Notes: generated from the letters alone by a model not told the origin. Numbered from the stretch's first letter, positions 20,823-30,104 are shown. The stretch is 64,000 nucleotides of DNA from Pseudomonas viridiflava (GCF_900580865.1 NZ_UTBZ01000001.1:62001-126000); one strand, 5' to 3'. Made by a program: numbers and translations.

Positions 20823-22592
20823 TTACTGCGCCTTCGTCTCAGTAGTGGCTGCCGGCTTGGCTGCTGGCTTCTTCGCCGGTTCAGCCTTTTTCGCCGCTGG
20901 TTTGGCCGCAGGCTTTTTCGCCTCGGTTTTCGCAGCCGGCTTCTTCGCCGCAGGCTTGGCCGCTGCTTTCTTCGCTGGTTCAGCTTTCACCGGGGCCGCT
21001 GGCTTCGGCGCTTCCACCGGAGCTGGAGCAGGTGCCGGAGTCGGCGCAGGCGCTGGAGCAACCGGAGCTGGAGCCGGCTCTGGCGCCTTCACAGGCTCAG
21101 GCTTCTTCTCGTCATCCGAACCGCCGAACAGATTAGTGAAGAAGTTGCCCTTCTTCGCCGCCACGGCACCCGCCGCGCCTGCCGCTGCTGCGGCCGGGAC
21201 CACTTTGGCTGGCTCGAACGATTTGCCCGCCGCCAGATCTTCAACCTGACTGGCCGCACGCTGACCGGTGCGCAGTGCGCCTTCCAGCGTGCCCGGGTAC
21301 AAGGTGTCGGTGTGTTCGCCAGCGAACGCCACGCGTTGCAGCGGACGTTCCCACAGACGCCAGAACTTGCTGATCTGGCCCGGGCCATAAGCCAAGTAGG
21401 CGCCACCCATCGACGGGTCGGTGCTGTAGCGACGGATTTCATAACCAGTGAACGAGCCACGGGCCTGTGGATAAAACGCGTGCAGACGGATCAGCACCTG
21501 ATCGACCATCTGCTTGTCGCCGAACGCCTGCATCACGCGGGCATTGTCGCCGGACAGGTTGATCACCACGTTGGCGCCGCCCTTCAGGGCAGGTTCGATC
21601 CAGAGCATGCCGAGACCGGTGTTGCTGTAGATCTCGCCGGACATGCGCGCCTTGCTTTCCCACACTGGCGTCTTGAACTTCAGCATGATCTGGTCGCGCC
21701 AGCCGTAGTTGGTGCCCTTGATCGCGGCCAAGTGCTGAGCATCCAGCGCCGGGGTCAAAGCAATCTTGTTCAGTGCACGCAGCGGCACGGCCAGCACGAC
21801 GTAGTCAGCCTGGTAGCCAACACTGCCGACTTTAACGGTCACGCCGTCCTTGTCTTGAACGATCGCCGACACCGGCGAGTTGGTCTTGATGGTCTTGATC
21901 TGTTTGACGAACGCCTGCGCCAGCACCTGGCTGCCGCCGACCAGACGCGAAGCGCGCAGGTCACGGTCGGAGATGCCGCGATACACACGGTTCTGCTGAG
22001 CGAAGTACAGCAGCGACAGACGCGAAGGTTCGTCGTAGTGAGTGCGGATGTCCTGGTTGATCAACTGACGCGCAGTGGCCGGCAGGTTCTGCTTGTCGAG
22101 CCAGCTCGATACGGTGATCTGGTCCAGCGCGTGCAGGGTGCTGGTCGCCGCCGGGTTCTGCGGGTCGTCGATCGAGCGCGCCAGATCGTCGAGGGTTTTC
22201 TGATAGCGCTTCAAGGCATCAGCAGTGGCTGGCTGCTTGGTCGCCAGATCGGCGGCGGAGAAATACTCGCCGTCGATCAGGTAGCCCGGGGTCCGCACGA
22301 ACTCAGGTGCCGGCGTGGTGCCGAGCTTGAATGTCGACACGTACTTGTTCAGCACTGGCTGCGTCTTGTCGTTGCCGATCCACTCGCTGGTGGCCATGCC
22401 CGAGCGACCGCCCAGGCTCGGCTTGGCTTCCAGCAGCGTGACCTGCCAGCCCTTGTTTTGCAGTTCGTAAGCGGCGGTCAGACCCGACAGGCCGCCGCCG
22501 ATCACGATTGCGGTTTTATCCTTGGCCAGCGCCGTAACGCTGAACAGCCCCAACATCACCAGCGCACAGGCGCGCAGCCAACCGACAGACAT
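20823..22592 (-). CDS. Exported FAD-dependent amine oxidase with Lys/Pro/Ala-rich tail
   Basis: The 589-residue protein has a signal peptide (1-23), a dinucleotide-binding motif (VIGGGLSGLTAAYEL at about 30-44, then LLEAKPSLGGRSG) and the C-terminal FAD motif FAGEHTDTLYPGTLEGAL. This makes it a flavin monoamine oxidase. Its last 85 or so residues (about 505-589) switch to PAPAP and then repeated KPAA/KKPAAK units, like bacterial histone-H1-type tails (AlgP). Substrate is unknown; a periplasmic site is inferred from the signal. The tail's repeats are the odd feature and could vary in length by slippage. It is divergent from bioA by 222 bp. Confidence 0.9.
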   Translation of the reverse strand: MSVGWLRACALVMLGLFSVTALAKDKTAIVIGGGLSGLTAAYELQNKGWQVTLLEAKPSLGGRSGMATSEWIGNDKTQPVLNKYVSTFKLGTTPAPEFVRTPGYLIDGEYFSAADLATKQPATADALKRYQKTLDDLARSIDDPQNPAATSTLHALDQITVSSWLDKQNLPATARQLINQDIRTHYDEPSRLSLLYFAQQNRVYRGISDRDLRASRLVGGSQVLAQAFVKQIKTIKTNSPVSAIVQDKDGVTVKVGSVGYQADYVVLAVPLRALNKIALTPALDAQHLAAIKGTNYGWRDQIMLKFKTPVWESKARMSGEIYSNTGLGMLWIEPALKGGANVVINLSGDNARVMQAFGDKQMVDQVLIRLHAFYPQARGSFTGYEIRRYSTDPSMGGAYLAYGPGQISKFWRLWERPLQRVAFAGEHTDTLYPGTLEGALRTGQRAASQVEDLAAGKSFEPAKVVPAAAAAGAAGAVAAKKGNFFTNLFGGSDDEKKPEPVKAPEPAPAPVAPAPAPTPAPAPAPVEAPKPAAPVKAEPAKKAAAKPAAKKPAAKTEAKKPAAKPAAKKAEPAKKPAAKPAATTETKAQ

Positions 22593-22814
22593 TCAGCGAA
22601 CTCCGGAAATAACACAGAAAAAAGCAGTTGTGCGGGTCAGACGACCCAAAGAACCGCGAAGAATACGTTAGCCATCAAAACGCCGCCAGCGACGTCTATC
22701 GGCTCATACAAAGTAGCTCAATCGACACAATGGGTTGTCCCCACGCGATGCATTGCATAGGCTTGCGCGATTGTTTGCCCGCGCCTGACGCGAGCCGCCT
22801 CGAGGAGACTGTAA

Positions 22815-24221
22815 ATGGGCCTGAATAATCAGTGGATGCAACGCGACCTCGCGGTGTTGTGGCACCCCTGCACCCAGATGAAAGACCACGAACAGCTGCC
22901 GCTGATCCCGATCAAGCGCGGTGAAGGCGTCTGGCTCGAAGACTTCGAAGGCAAGCGTTACCTCGATGCTGTCAGCTCGTGGTGGGTCAACGTGTTCGGC
23001 CATGCCAACCCGCGGATCAACCAGCGCATCAAGGATCAGGTCGATCAACTCGAGCACGTGATTCTGGCCGGTTTCAGCCATCAGCCAGTGATCGAGCTGT
23101 CCGAGCGTCTGGTGAAGATGACCCCGGAAGGCCTGAACCGAGTGTTCTACGCCGATAACGGTTCGTCCTGTATCGAAGTTGCGCTGAAAATGAGCTTTCA
23201 TTACTGGCTCAATCGCGGCCAACCGAACAAGAAACGCTTCGTCACTCTGACCAACAGCTACCACGGTGAAACCATGGCGGCGATGGCGGTCGGCGACGTG
23301 CCGCTGTTCACTGAGACCTACAAAGCGCTGCTGATGGACACCATCAAAGTGCCGAGCCCGGATTGCTACGGGCGTCCCGAAGGCATGAGCTGGGAAGAAC
23401 ATTCGCGCAATATGTTCGCGGCCATGGAACAGACCTTGGCAGAAAATCATGACAGCGTCGCGGCAGTGATCGTCGAGCCGTTGATTCAGGGCGCTGGCGG
23501 CATGCGCATGTATCACCCGGTGTATCTGACGTTGCTGCGCGAGGCCTGCGATCGCTACGGCGTGCACCTGATCCTCGACGAAATCGCCGTCGGCTTCGGT
23601 CGCACCGGAACCATGTTTGCCTGTGAACAGGCCGGCATTCGCCCGGACTTCCTCTGCCTGTCGAAAGCCCTGACCGGCGGCTATCTGCCGCTGGCGGCGT
23701 GCCTGACCACCGACGAAGTCTACAGCGCGTTCTACGACGACTATCCGACCCTGCGCGCCTTCCTCCATTCGCACAGCTACACCGGCAACCCGCTGGCATG
23801 CGCGGCGGCATTGGCGACGCTGGATATCTTCGAACACGACAACGTCATCGAGAACAACAAGGCCCTGGCCCAGCGCATGGCCTCGGCGACGGCGCATCTG
23901 GTCGATCACCCCAATGTGTCTGAAGTGCGCCAGACCGGCATGGTCCTGGCCATCGAGATGGTCAAGGATAAAGCCACGAAAGAGGCCTACCCTTGGCAGG
24001 AACGTCGCGGTTTGAAGGTGTTCCAGCATGCGCTGGAGCGTGGCGCGCTGCTGCGTCCGCTGGGCAGCGTGGTGTATTTCCTGCCGCCGTACGTGATCAC
24101 CCCGGAGCAGATCGACTTCCTTGCTGAAGTGGCTAGCGAAGGCATCGACATTGCCACGCGTGACAGCGTCAGCGTCGCCGTGCCGAAAGACTTCCATCCC
24201 GGCTTCCGCGATCCGGGTTGA
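22815..24221 (+). CDS. bioA: Adenosylmethionine-8-amino-7-oxononanoate aminotransferase
   Basis: BioA uses S-adenosylmethionine as amino donor to turn 7-keto-8-aminopelargonate into 7,8-diaminopelargonate in biotin synthesis. The 468-residue class III aminotransferase has WHPCTQM near the start (substrate site of BioA) and SSWWVNVFGH. It also has the PLP-binding lysine in LSKALTGGYLPLA (Lys284) and the DEIAVGFGRTG segment with the cofactor aspartate. GAGGAG precedes the ATG. The other bio genes are not in the window; rsmE follows after a REPIN. Confidence 0.95.
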   Translation: MGLNNQWMQRDLAVLWHPCTQMKDHEQLPLIPIKRGEGVWLEDFEGKRYLDAVSSWWVNVFGHANPRINQRIKDQVDQLEHVILAGFSHQPVIELSERLVKMTPEGLNRVFYADNGSSCIEVALKMSFHYWLNRGQPNKKRFVTLTNSYHGETMAAMAVGDVPLFTETYKALLMDTIKVPSPDCYGRPEGMSWEEHSRNMFAAMEQTLAENHDSVAAVIVEPLIQGAGGMRMYHPVYLTLLREACDRYGVHLILDEIAVGFGRTGTMFACEQAGIRPDFLCLSKALTGGYLPLAACLTTDEVYSAFYDDYPTLRAFLHSHSYTGNPLACAAALATLDIFEHDNVIENNKALAQRMASATAHLVDHPNVSEVRQTGMVLAIEMVKDKATKEAYPWQERRGLKVFQHALERGALLRPLGSVVYFLPPYVITPEQIDFLAEVASEGIDIATRDSVSVAVPKDFHPGFRDPG

Positions 24222-24255
24222 TTCGGCCTACTTGAGATTTGCGGTGTTTTAATGA

Positions 24256-24328
24256 CCGCTTTCGCGAGCAGGCTCGCTCCCACAGGGGAATGCATTTCAA
24301 ATGTGGGAGCGAGCCTGCTCGCGAATGA
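24256..24328. repeat. REPIN, family B
   Basis: Inverted family B cores lie about 20 bp apart, between bioA and rsmE on the same strand. Confidence 0.92.
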
Positions 24329-24373
24329 AGTCGACACCGATCCACCTGATTCACATCTTTCCAGAGACCCGAA

Positions 24374-25093
24374 ATGAGACTGTCCCGCTTCTTTATCGAC
24401 GCCCCCCTGAGCACCGGCGAACACGAATTGCCGGAGGCCCAGGCGCATTACATCAGCCGCGTGCTGCGCATGGCCGAGGGCGATGCGGTGCAGTTGTTCG
24501 ACGGTTCCGGCCATGAATTTCGCGGCGCCCTGCTGGAAGTCGGCAAGAAGCGCGTGACCGTGCAGATCAACGAGCAATTCGCCGGTCAGATCGAATCACC
24601 GCTGCACATCCACCTCGGCCAGGGCCTGTCCCGTGGCGAGCGGATGGATTGGGCGATTCAGAAAGCCACTGAACTGGGCGTGAATGAAATTACGCCGATC
24701 TTCAGCGATCGCTGCGAAGTCCGCCTCAAGGACGAACGCGCCGACAAACGCCTGCTGCACTGGCGTCAGGTGGCGATCAGCGCGTGCGAGCAATGTGGGC
24801 GCTCGCGGGTGCCGGTGATTCATCCGCCGGTGTTGTTGGCGGACTGGATCAAGCAAACCGAAGCCGAGTTGAAACTGGTGTTGCACCCGGTGGCAGAGCC
24901 AATGGTCAGTCATGCCAAACCGGCGACTTTGGCGTTCCTGATCGGGCCTGAAGGCGGTTTGACTGACGCTGAAGTCGAGCAAGCCAAAGGCAACGGTTTC
25001 CACGCCGCCCGCCTCGGACCGCGGGTGCTGCGCACCGAGACCGCGCCAGTGGTTGCGCTGGCGGTGGCCCAGCAGCTTTGGGGTGATTTCTAA
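24374..25093 (+). CDS. rsmE: 16S rRNA (uracil-1498-N3)-methyltransferase
   Basis: The 239-residue SPOUT enzyme methylates U1498 of 16S rRNA, using SAM, in the assembled small subunit. The N-terminal PUA-like domain carries HYISRVLRM. The trefoil knot at the C-terminus shows LIGPEGGLTDAEV and LGPRVLRTETAPVVAL, the SAM-binding knot signature of RsmE. The gene follows bioA on the same strand with 152 bp between them. Confidence 0.96.
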   Translation: MRLSRFFIDAPLSTGEHELPEAQAHYISRVLRMAEGDAVQLFDGSGHEFRGALLEVGKKRVTVQINEQFAGQIESPLHIHLGQGLSRGERMDWAIQKATELGVNEITPIFSDRCEVRLKDERADKRLLHWRQVAISACEQCGRSRVPVIHPPVLLADWIKQTEAELKLVLHPVAEPMVSHAKPATLAFLIGPEGGLTDAEVEQAKGNGFHAARLGPRVLRTETAPVVALAVAQQLWGDF

Positions 25094-25095
25094 GG

Positions 25096-25260
25096 CCTCT
25101 TCGCGAGCAAGCTCGCTCCCACAGTAGATCTCCAGTGAGCACAGATTTTGTGAACGCCCTAGATCCAGTGTGGGAGCGAGCTTGCTCGCGAATGCGGTGT
25201 GTCATTCAGCAAAAATGTTGATTGACCTGACGCCTTCGCGAGCAAGCTCGCTCCCACAGA
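25096..25260. repeat. Cluster of three family B REP cores
   Basis: Three cores (25098-25124, 25168-25193 and 25233-25259) alternate in orientation. All have the CGAGCAAGCTCGC variant rather than GAGCAGGCTCGC. The shared variant suggests local copying. The cluster separates the convergent rsmE and hemolysin III genes. Confidence 0.9.
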
Positions 25261-25268
25261 GATCGCAT

Positions 25269-25886
25269 TTACAGGACATAAAACAAGATCGCGACAAAGT
25301 GCAGCAAACTCCCGGCAATCACGAACAAATGCCAGATCCCATGCGCATGCCGCAACCGGTGATCAAGGGCAAAAAAGATAATCCCCACCGTGTACAAAAC
25401 CCCGCCCGACGCCAGCCAGGCAAAACCTGTCGTACCCAACGCCGCAATCAACGGCTTGACCGCCACCAACACAATCCAGCCCATCACCGCGTAAATTACG
25501 ATCGACAGAATCCGCGCTTCCGAACGCGGTTTGATTTCCTGCAGGATGCCGATCAGCGCCAGTCCCCAGACAATTCCGAACAACGTCCAGCCCCACGGCC
25601 CGCGCAGGGTCACCAGACAGAACGGCGTGTAGCTGCCGGCAATCAGCAGGTAGATCGAAAAGTGATCGACCTTCTTCATGATCGCTTTCTTGCGCCCGCG
25701 CACGCTGTGGTACACGGTCGAGGCGCTGTAGAGCACCAGCAGGGTAAACGCGTAAATCGCCACACTGACAATCTTCCACGGGCTGCCGTCCAGGCAGGCA
25801 ATCACCAACATCCACACGCCGCCGACAAAAGCCGCCACCGCCCCGACCAGATGGGTCCAGGCGTTCAATCGTTCTCCGTGATACAT
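25269..25886 (-). CDS. trhA: Hemolysin III / PAQR family membrane protein (TrhA-like)
   Basis: The 205-residue protein has seven transmembrane helices and the family's metal-site residues: GERLNAWTHLVGA (conserved His in helix 1), SASTVYHSVRG (Ser and His after helix 2), DHFSIYLLIAGSYTPF and LDHRLRHAHGIWHLFV (C-terminal histidines). This is the UPF0073/HlyIII (YqfA, TrhA) family. TrhA in E. coli affects membrane energy homeostasis; toxin activity should not be assumed from the old name. It is divergent from mdcR across a REPIN. Confidence 0.9.
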   Translation of the reverse strand: MYHGERLNAWTHLVGAVAAFVGGVWMLVIACLDGSPWKIVSVAIYAFTLLVLYSASTVYHSVRGRKKAIMKKVDHFSIYLLIAGSYTPFCLVTLRGPWGWTLFGIVWGLALIGILQEIKPRSEARILSIVIYAVMGWIVLVAVKPLIAALGTTGFAWLASGGVLYTVGIIFFALDHRLRHAHGIWHLFVIAGSLLHFVAILFYVL

Positions 25887-25970
25887 GTATCGCTCACCTC
25901 ACATTCGTTACCGCAGCGCGCAAGGCTCGGGCCTTGAGCGTAAAAGCGCAATGTTTCTGTTCAACATCAG

Positions 25971-26057
25971 GATCAAAAGATCGCAGCCTGCGGCAGCTCC
26001 TACAGGAAGCTCGCATTCCAAAGGCAGGAGCTGCCGAAGGCTGCGATCTTTTGATCT
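25971..26057. repeat. REPIN, family A
   Basis: Two full inverted family A cores lie 20 bp apart, upstream of both trhA and mdcR. The right arm ends only about 40 bp before the mdcR start, which leaves little room for a promoter beyond it. Confidence 0.9.
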
Positions 26058-26096
26058 TCAAGGCACAATCGACGCATTCCAAAAAGAGTCCGCGCC

Positions 26097-27017
26097 ATGC
26101 TGATCGACGAAGAATTGACCCTGAAAAAACTCGAGGTGTTCCTCGCTTTCATGCGCACCGGCAACCTCGCCCGTGCCGCTGCCGAGTTGCAGACCAGCAA
26201 CGTCAGCGTGCACCGCGCGATTCATTCGCTGGAAAGCGCCCTGCGCTGCCCGCTGTTCAAACACGAAGGCCGAAACCTGACGCCGCTGGAAAGCGCTTAC
26301 GTACTCGAAGAACGCGCGCAGAAGCTGATCAATGACGTCGTCGAAAGCGTGCGCCTGACGCGCGAAGCCGCCGGTTTTTCCGCTGAACGCTTCAAGCTTG
26401 GCTCGCTGTATTCGTTGACCGTGAAGACCGTGCCGCAACTGATCATGGGCCTGAAGATTCGCCGCAGCGAACTCAACATCGACCTGATCCTCGGCTCGAA
26501 CATCGACCTGCTCTACAAGCTGAAAAACATGGAAGTCGACGCGATTCTGGTGTCACTGGACGACAGCATCAACGACCCGGACTGCGAGCAGATTGCGCTG
26601 TTCTCCGACGACATCTTCCTCGCCACACCGGCGGATTCAAAGTTTGCCCAGCGCAGTGACGTGGATCTGGCGGAGGTGCGTGATGAAACGTTTATCACGC
26701 TGACCCAGGGCTTTGCCACGCATCAGGATGGTGTGCGGGTGTTCAAGCAGGCGGGGTTCGAGCCGAAGGTGGCGATGCAGGTGAATGACATCTTCACGCT
26801 GTTGAGCATGGTCAGCTCGGGGGTGGGTTATGCGTTGCTGCCGGGACGGATTGCGGCGGTGTATGAGAACCGGGTGAAGCTGATTCCGCTGCAGGAGAAG
26901 TACCGGTTGCAGCAGCACATTGGTGTGGTGTTTTTGAAGGCCAAGGAGAGGGACCCGAATTTGCTGGCGTTGCTGGCGGAGTGTCGGATGTATGCCAATC
27001 GCCAGGCTGGGGTTTAG
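26097..27017 (+). CDS. mdcR: LysR-type regulator of malonate decarboxylase
   Basis: The 306-residue LysR protein has an N-terminal winged helix (LKKLEVFLAFMRTGNLARAAAELQTS and the recognition helix NVSVHRAIHSLE) and a substrate-binding-like effector domain from about 95. It resembles MdcR, which activates malonate decarboxylase genes when malonate is present. The position supports this: it converges on the 3' end of mdcABCDEGH-madLM. Its probable operator lies more than 7 kb away before mdcA (34650-34664). A REPIN sits directly upstream. Confidence 0.85.
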   Translation: MLIDEELTLKKLEVFLAFMRTGNLARAAAELQTSNVSVHRAIHSLESALRCPLFKHEGRNLTPLESAYVLEERAQKLINDVVESVRLTREAAGFSAERFKLGSLYSLTVKTVPQLIMGLKIRRSELNIDLILGSNIDLLYKLKNMEVDAILVSLDDSINDPDCEQIALFSDDIFLATPADSKFAQRSDVDLAEVRDETFITLTQGFATHQDGVRVFKQAGFEPKVAMQVNDIFTLLSMVSSGVGYALLPGRIAAVYENRVKLIPLQEKYRLQQHIGVVFLKAKERDPNLLALLAECRMYANRQAGV

Positions 27018-27036
27018 ATCAAGATCAAGAGCTACC

Positions 27037-27309
27037 CCCTCACCCCAGCCCTCTCCCCCAAGGGGTAGAGGGGGAAAGGGAGCAGATCTTCGTGGGTTTC
27101 AAGACCTGAGTTCGACTCAGGACTTACAGGTCGGCGTACCTCCAACATCCAACTCGGTCAGTCCCCTCTCCGCCCAATGGTAGAGGGGAAAGGGAGCAGA
27201 TCGGGGGCTTTTCAGAACCAGAGTTCCACTCAGAAATTTCAGGTAGATGTATAACGCCAAAACACCTCGGTCAGTCCCCTCTCCCCCCGGGAGAGGGCTA
27301 GGGTGAGGG
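27037..27309. repeat. CCCTCTCCC-family element, 273 bp, with two internal units
   Basis: The 21-bp terminal inverted repeats are at 27037-27057 and 27289-27309. Inside are two diverged copies of a unit containing AGGGAGCAGATC, AGTTCNACTCAG, CAGGTNGNTGTA and CGGTCAGTCCCCTCTCC. The internal unit is the relative of the 103-bp unit at 57025. It fills the gap between the convergent mdcR and madM. Confidence 0.8.
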
Positions 27310-27320
27310 GCTTTTGATCT

Positions 27321-28085
27321 TCAGCCCACAATTCCGCGAACAATGAAGAACAACAGCGATGGCCCAAGCAAGCACCCAAGCCCGGTGTGAAACGTAGCCG
27401 TCAACGCCCCATAAGGCACCAACCGCCGATCCGTCGCCGCCAAACCTGCTGTTACACCGCTGACAGTCCCGGCCAAACCACCAAACACCATCGCCGAACG
27501 CGGGTTATCCAGGCCCATCCAGCGCGCCGCGACCGGCGTGCCGACCATCACCAGAATCGCCTTGATCAACCCGGTGGCAATCGACAACGCCATCACATCC
27601 GATGTCGCGCCAATCGCCGCACCCGTCACCGGCCCAACAATGTAGGTCACCGCGCCCGCGCCGATGGTGGTCATGCTCACCGCATCGCGATAACCGAACG
27701 CCCAGGCCATGCACGCGCCGACAATGAACGGTAGGATCGTGCCCAGCAGCAGCGCAACCACACCAATCATCCCGGCCTTCTTCGCCTCGGTCGCCTGCAC
27801 TTCAAACGCCGTGGCCACAATCGCAAAATCACGCAGCATCGCCCCGCCCATCAGGCCGATGCCGGAGAATAACGTCAGGTCCGCCAGGCCCTTCTGCCCG
27901 CCGGTCATGGTGCCGCCGACCCAGGCCAGTACCAGACCAATAACAATGGCAATCGCCGAGCCGTGAATACGTCCGAACGTTAGGCGCTTAGAGAGCACCA
28001 CCGACACCCACATGATCACGCCGACAAAGGCGAATGCAGTGATCAGCCCGTTGTGTTCCAGACCTTTCTCGATGAGATCCCACAT
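27321..28085 (-). CDS. madM: Malonate transporter subunit MadM
   Basis: The 254-residue membrane protein has about eight helices and matches MadM, the large subunit of the two-part malonate:sodium symporter. Typical segments are GGTMTGGQKGLADLTLFSGIGLMGGAMLRDFAI and GAGAVTYIVGPVTGAAIG. With MadL it brings malonate into the cell for the decarboxylase encoded upstream. The start follows the madL stop by one base, so translation is probably coupled. It ends the operon. Confidence 0.93.
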   Translation of the reverse strand: MWDLIEKGLEHNGLITAFAFVGVIMWVSVVLSKRLTFGRIHGSAIAIVIGLVLAWVGGTMTGGQKGLADLTLFSGIGLMGGAMLRDFAIVATAFEVQATEAKKAGMIGVVALLLGTILPFIVGACMAWAFGYRDAVSMTTIGAGAVTYIVGPVTGAAIGATSDVMALSIATGLIKAILVMVGTPVAARWMGLDNPRSAMVFGGLAGTVSGVTAGLAATDRRLVPYGALTATFHTGLGCLLGPSLLFFIVRGIVG

Positions 28086-28086
28086 A

Positions 28087-28503
28087 TCAGCGACCTCCTG
28101 CTGGCGTGCCGACCGGGGAGATTTCCGCCGGCTCGTCAGGCAGTGGCTCGCCCTTGTGAGTGCGGCTGATCAGGGCAATCGTGCAACCACAGACCACCAC
28201 CGAACCGATCGCCGCCAGCACCGCCACCGGCCCGCCGTGCAGCGCCGTGACGACGTTCTGTTGCGCCGCCATCGCGACCACTACCGGAATGTACATCGCG
28301 CCCCAGAAGCCGACGCCCATCTCGCATTCCTTGGTCATGCCGCCGCGTTTCTGCATCCACAACCGCGCGCAGATCAACAGGATCATGGCGATGCCGACCC
28401 CGCCGACATTGGATTTCACGCCCAACAACACGCCGAGCATGTCACCCATGATCACCCCTGCCAGCGTACAGATCGCGAGCAGCGCCACACCGTAAATAAT
28501 CAT
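28087..28503 (-). CDS. madL: Malonate transporter subunit MadL
   Basis: The 138-residue protein has four predicted helices and the MadL pattern MIIYGVALLAICTLAGV, then MGDMLGVLLGV. It is the small subunit of the malonate/Na+ symporter. The ATG at 28503 follows a GAGGA ribosome site at 8 nt; a TTG further upstream in the same frame is less likely. It lies 66 bp after mdcH, the only real gap within the operon. Confidence 0.93.
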   Translation of the reverse strand: MIIYGVALLAICTLAGVIMGDMLGVLLGVKSNVGGVGIAMILLICARLWMQKRGGMTKECEMGVGFWGAMYIPVVVAMAAQQNVVTALHGGPVAVLAAIGSVVVCGCTIALISRTHKGEPLPDEPAEISPVGTPAGGR

Positions 28504-28569
28504 TGTTGTAGTCCTCAAAGTGCATCGTCGAATGTTGTTTTTGTTGTTCGAAGCTTGAGTCGCGGCGGT

Positions 28570-29490
28570 TTAGAGTTGGCGGCTACCCTCCTCACGCAAC
28601 AGCGCCTGCAGGGTGTCGAGACGCGCACTGTCGAAGGCAGTGACAGTGCCTTGTTCGAACACCCGGCGCGCCAGCCCGGTCAGCACCGCACCGGGCGGCA
28701 GTTCGATTTGTAAACGTACGCCACGCTCGTAAGCGCTTTGCACGGTGCCGCGCCAATCCACCACGCGGCACATGTTGAAGGCGAGGTCGTCGCGCAGGGC
28801 TTCTACTTTGGTCACAGGACGCGCACGGCTGCCGCTCAGGTAAGCGATTTTCGGGGTTCTCAGTTCAATCTTGGCGAAAGCTTCGGCGAGTGTTTGCGCT
28901 GGTTTTTCCAGCAACGGACAGTGCGACGGCACGCTCACTGCCAGACGTTTTGCCAGACCGGCGCCACGACTGCGCGCCAGTTCGGCCACCGCTTGCATGG
29001 CCTTGTCACTGCCGGCAATCACCACCTGATTGTCGGCGTTGATGTTGGCCAGATACACCGGCGAATCTTCGCTGTGTACCTGCGCCAGCAACGTTTCGAC
29101 TGTGGATAATTGCAGGCCGATGATCGCGGTCATGCCGTAGCCTTGTGGATAAGCTTGCTGCATCAACTCACCGCGCAGGCTGACCAGATGCAGTGCATCG
29201 CTGAAGCTCAAAGCGCCAGCAACCACCGCTGCCGGGTAAGCGCCGATGGACAGGCCGGCGACGTAGTCCGCCGTGAGTCCGTCCTGCAATAACTGCCGAG
29301 AAGCAGCGACGCCAGCGATCAGCAGGCAGAGCTGAACCGCCCTTGTTGTGCGCAATGCTGCGCTGGAATCTAGCAGCGAGACATCTTCACCAAGCACATC
29401 ACTGGCTTCGACCAAGGTTTCCCGAGGCAAGCGCTGAAGCATGCCCGCTTGCTGCGCACCCTGGCCGGGGAACACCAGCAGACTGCTCAC
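28570..29490 (-). CDS. mdcH: Malonate decarboxylase epsilon subunit (malonyl-CoA:ACP transacylase)
   Basis: MdcH loads malonyl from malonyl-CoA onto the MdcC acyl carrier protein to prime the enzyme. The 306-residue protein has the FabD-like VFPGQGAQ near the start and the nucleophile serine in GLSIGAYPA (Ser81), with a late SVPSHCPLL segment that supplies the histidine. The GTG start at 29490 overlaps the mdcG stop by 4 bp (GTGA), the same coupling used throughout the operon. A longer reading to 29580 is out of family alignment. Confidence 0.92.
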   Translation of the reverse strand: MSSLLVFPGQGAQQAGMLQRLPRETLVEASDVLGEDVSLLDSSAALRTTRAVQLCLLIAGVAASRQLLQDGLTADYVAGLSIGAYPAAVVAGALSFSDALHLVSLRGELMQQAYPQGYGMTAIIGLQLSTVETLLAQVHSEDSPVYLANINADNQVVIAGSDKAMQAVAELARSRGAGLAKRLAVSVPSHCPLLEKPAQTLAEAFAKIELRTPKIAYLSGSRARPVTKVEALRDDLAFNMCRVVDWRGTVQSAYERGVRLQIELPPGAVLTGLARRVFEQGTVTAFDSARLDTLQALLREEGSRQL

Positions 29491-30104
29491 GCTGCCTGCT
29501 CCTGCGGGTTCCATGGATCGATCACCAGGCAAGCCTGATGAGCATTCTTCAGCAGCACACGCGCCGAACCGCTGGCCCATTCACGCAATGCCACAGCACC
29601 GAACGGCGTCTGCAATTGCAGGTCGACCCGGCATACAGCCTGATCAAAAACCTCGACCAGTTTGCGTGCCTGATTTCGCGTGATCATCTGCGGCGTACGC
29701 AGAATCAGATCGAGATCGCTGGCCGCGTGCATCGCGGTAAAACCGCTGGCCAATTCAAACCCGACACTGCCGCTGACACCCCAGACCCAACCGCAATCGT
29801 CGAGCATCGGCCGCAGTTGTTTGAGCGCCTGCATGACCGGCAGATCGCGCTCGCTGTCGACATGACACAGCGCTTCGGGGCTGACCCGACAGGCTATCGA
29901 ATCCAACGCCATAAACGCCGCCAACCGCTGCTCGCGCAACACACCGCGCAAACCGACCGCGACGTAACCTTCCTCGCTCAACGCCCGCCGCACCACCACC
30001 GGTTGCCCGGCGCCCAGCGATTCGACTGCCCACAGCGGCGCATCCGCCGGCAACTGCGCCGGGGTCATGCCCCAGAGCAGATCGTGGGCCAGAGGCGTGC
30101 TCAC
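29487..30104 (-). CDS. mdcG: Phosphoribosyl-dephospho-CoA transferase (malonate decarboxylase holo-ACP synthase)
   Basis: MdcG attaches the unusual prosthetic group 2'-(5''-triphosphoribosyl)-3'-dephospho-CoA to a serine of MdcC. The protein has 205 residues, with the nucleotidyltransferase-like acidic motif ASDLDLIL. The start is GTG at 30104, which overlaps the mdcE stop in GTGA. A second GTG, one codon earlier (30107), is also possible. The next gene, mdcH, overlaps its stop in the same way. Confidence 0.9.
   Translation of the reverse strand: MSTPLAHDLLWGMTPAQLPADAPLWAVESLGAGQPVVVRRALSEEGYVAVGLRGVLREQRLAAFMALDSIACRVSPEALCHVDSERDLPVMQALKQLRPMLDDCGWVWGVSGSVGFELASGFTAMHAASDLDLILRTPQMITRNQARKLVEVFDQAVCRVDLQLQTPFGAVALREWASGSARVLLKNAHQACLVIDPWNPQEQAA

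Noticed and set aside
21312..22760. 482-codon frame antisense to the amine oxidase gene
   Set aside because: It is the shadow of a gene with signal peptide and FAD motifs; its own translation is Arg/Gln/His-rich without domains.
25269..25886. Hemolysin toxin gene
   Set aside because: The hemolysin III/TrhA family is a seven-helix membrane protein with a homeostasis role; there is no toxin-like feature beyond the historical name.
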